Origin: Elstera litoralis
GTDB lineage: Bacteria > Pseudomonadota > Alphaproteobacteria > Elsterales > Elsteraceae
Length of the DNA stretch: 6,924 nt
Assembly (NCBI RefSeq): GCF_000963705.1
Contig: NZ_LAJY01000191.1
Span: forward strand, 1-6,924
Direction: 5' to 3'
Every line of letters begins with the position of its first letter. The stretch's first letter is position 1. This document shows positions 6,433-6,924 of the stretch, piece by piece. The notes under the pieces are model-generated. The model was not told the DNA's origin and searched no databases. It saw only the letters and a program-made list of their open reading frames with translations. A program made the position numbers and the translations under genes.

Positions 6433-6924
6433 ATGTCGAACAGCTTAACTTTTGAGATCGTTAACGACAGCGGACAGGATGATGGCAGCGTCTATCTTCT
6501 GCTGACGGGGGAAAGCATCGGCTTTCCGACAAGCCCTGCGCAGGTCACGCCTGCCGTCGTTAACCTGCCGCAGGCAAGTGGGGACTCGGCCACCTCCTCG
6601 CTGCTCAATGCGCTCGGCACGAGCACGACCTTTGTATCGCCCCTAACCGGGGCCACGCTGCCGGTCTATTCCTTCGATCTTGATACGATCGTGTCGGGGC
6701 GGCTGCTGATTTCCTTCGGCACGGCGATTACCTATTCGGGCGGCACCGCGCCGACCGCGATCCAGGAAAATTTTCGTTGGGATAAGATGGAGTTCGGCTA
6801 TCCCGGATCGGGGGCCGATCTAACCTCGCTCGATTTCTTCGGTATTCCGCTGCAATTCGATTTTATCGATAGCGCGGGGACGATCCTTGAAACGGCAACC
6901 TTCTATTCATCGACCGCGACGCTG
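6433..6924 (+). CDS. N-terminal part of a GH64/thaumatin-like (beta-1,3-glucanase family) protein
   Basis: 164 codons are open from the ATG to the window edge; the 3' end is missing. The start reads as a beta-strand domain (LTFEIVNDSG, then SVYLLLTG), followed by LPVYSFDLD, SGRLLISFG, then NFRWDKMEFGYPG and SLDFFGIPLQFDFID. This series is the pattern of the GH64-TLP (thaumatin-like) superfamily, whose characterised members cut beta-1,3-glucan to long oligosaccharides. E120 (in KMEF) and D134 (in SLDFFG) are plausible counterparts of the catalytic Glu/Asp pair, by their spacing and setting; this is tentative. There is no signal peptide, which is odd for an extracellular glucanase. The nearest strong ribosome site, GGGGAG at 6415-6420, is 12 bases from this ATG, longer than usual. 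An in-frame ATG at 6364 would add 23 AT-rich, non-signal-like residues and has no ribosome site, so 6433 is preferred. Confidence 0.7.
   Translation, partial: MSNSLTFEIVNDSGQDDGSVYLLLTGESIGFPTSPAQVTPAVVNLPQASGDSATSSLLNALGTSTTFVSPLTGATLPVYSFDLDTIVSGRLLISFGTAITYSGGTAPTAIQENFRWDKMEFGYPGSGADLTSLDFFGIPLQFDFIDSAGTILETATFYSSTATL

Overview
The window looks like a chromosomal segment of a GC-rich Gram-negative bacterium, most likely an alphaproteobacterium. This rests on the high-GC codon use of most genes and on the gene types present (patatin/DUF3734-like tail, FdhF/YdeP-type oxidoreductase, PPK2, Ntn asparaginase, GH64-like protein). It is an inference from style, with no phylogenetic marker present. 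There are no rRNA or tRNA genes, no CRISPR array and no recognisable transposase.

Left part (1-3802, all plus strand): a run of tightly packed genes that looks like one transcription unit. It holds the last 39 codons of a probable patatin-like phospholipase, a YcaD-like MFS transporter interrupted by a one-base frameshift at the G run 636-639, a stand-alone FdhF/YdeP-type molybdopterin oxidoreductase that overlaps the transporter stop by ATGA, and a 100-residue antibiotic-biosynthesis-monooxygenase (ABM) fold protein 32 bases further on.

Middle (3803-4448): a sharp drop in GC. By hand count 3961-4380 is about 32% G+C, whereas a sampled line of the next gene is about 73%. This island carries two small predicted membrane proteins of unknown function (84 and 65 aa), each behind a good Shine-Dalgarno sequence. 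It is preceded by two small hairpins and ends with a perfect 10-bp inverted repeat. It is the part of the window most likely to be recently acquired and undescribed.

Right part (4449-6924): a complete plant-type isoaspartyl peptidase/asparaginase on the plus strand, meeting a complete PPK2-family polyphosphate kinase on the minus strand with a six-base tail-to-tail overlap. After a 196-base divergent spacer with a strong hairpin comes the start of a GH64/thaumatin-like (beta-1,3-glucanase family) protein that runs off the window end. Apart from the left-hand cluster, the genes do not form an obvious single pathway: peptide-nitrogen salvage, polyphosphate/nucleotide phosphorylation and a possible glucan-acting protein appear to be independent neighbours.
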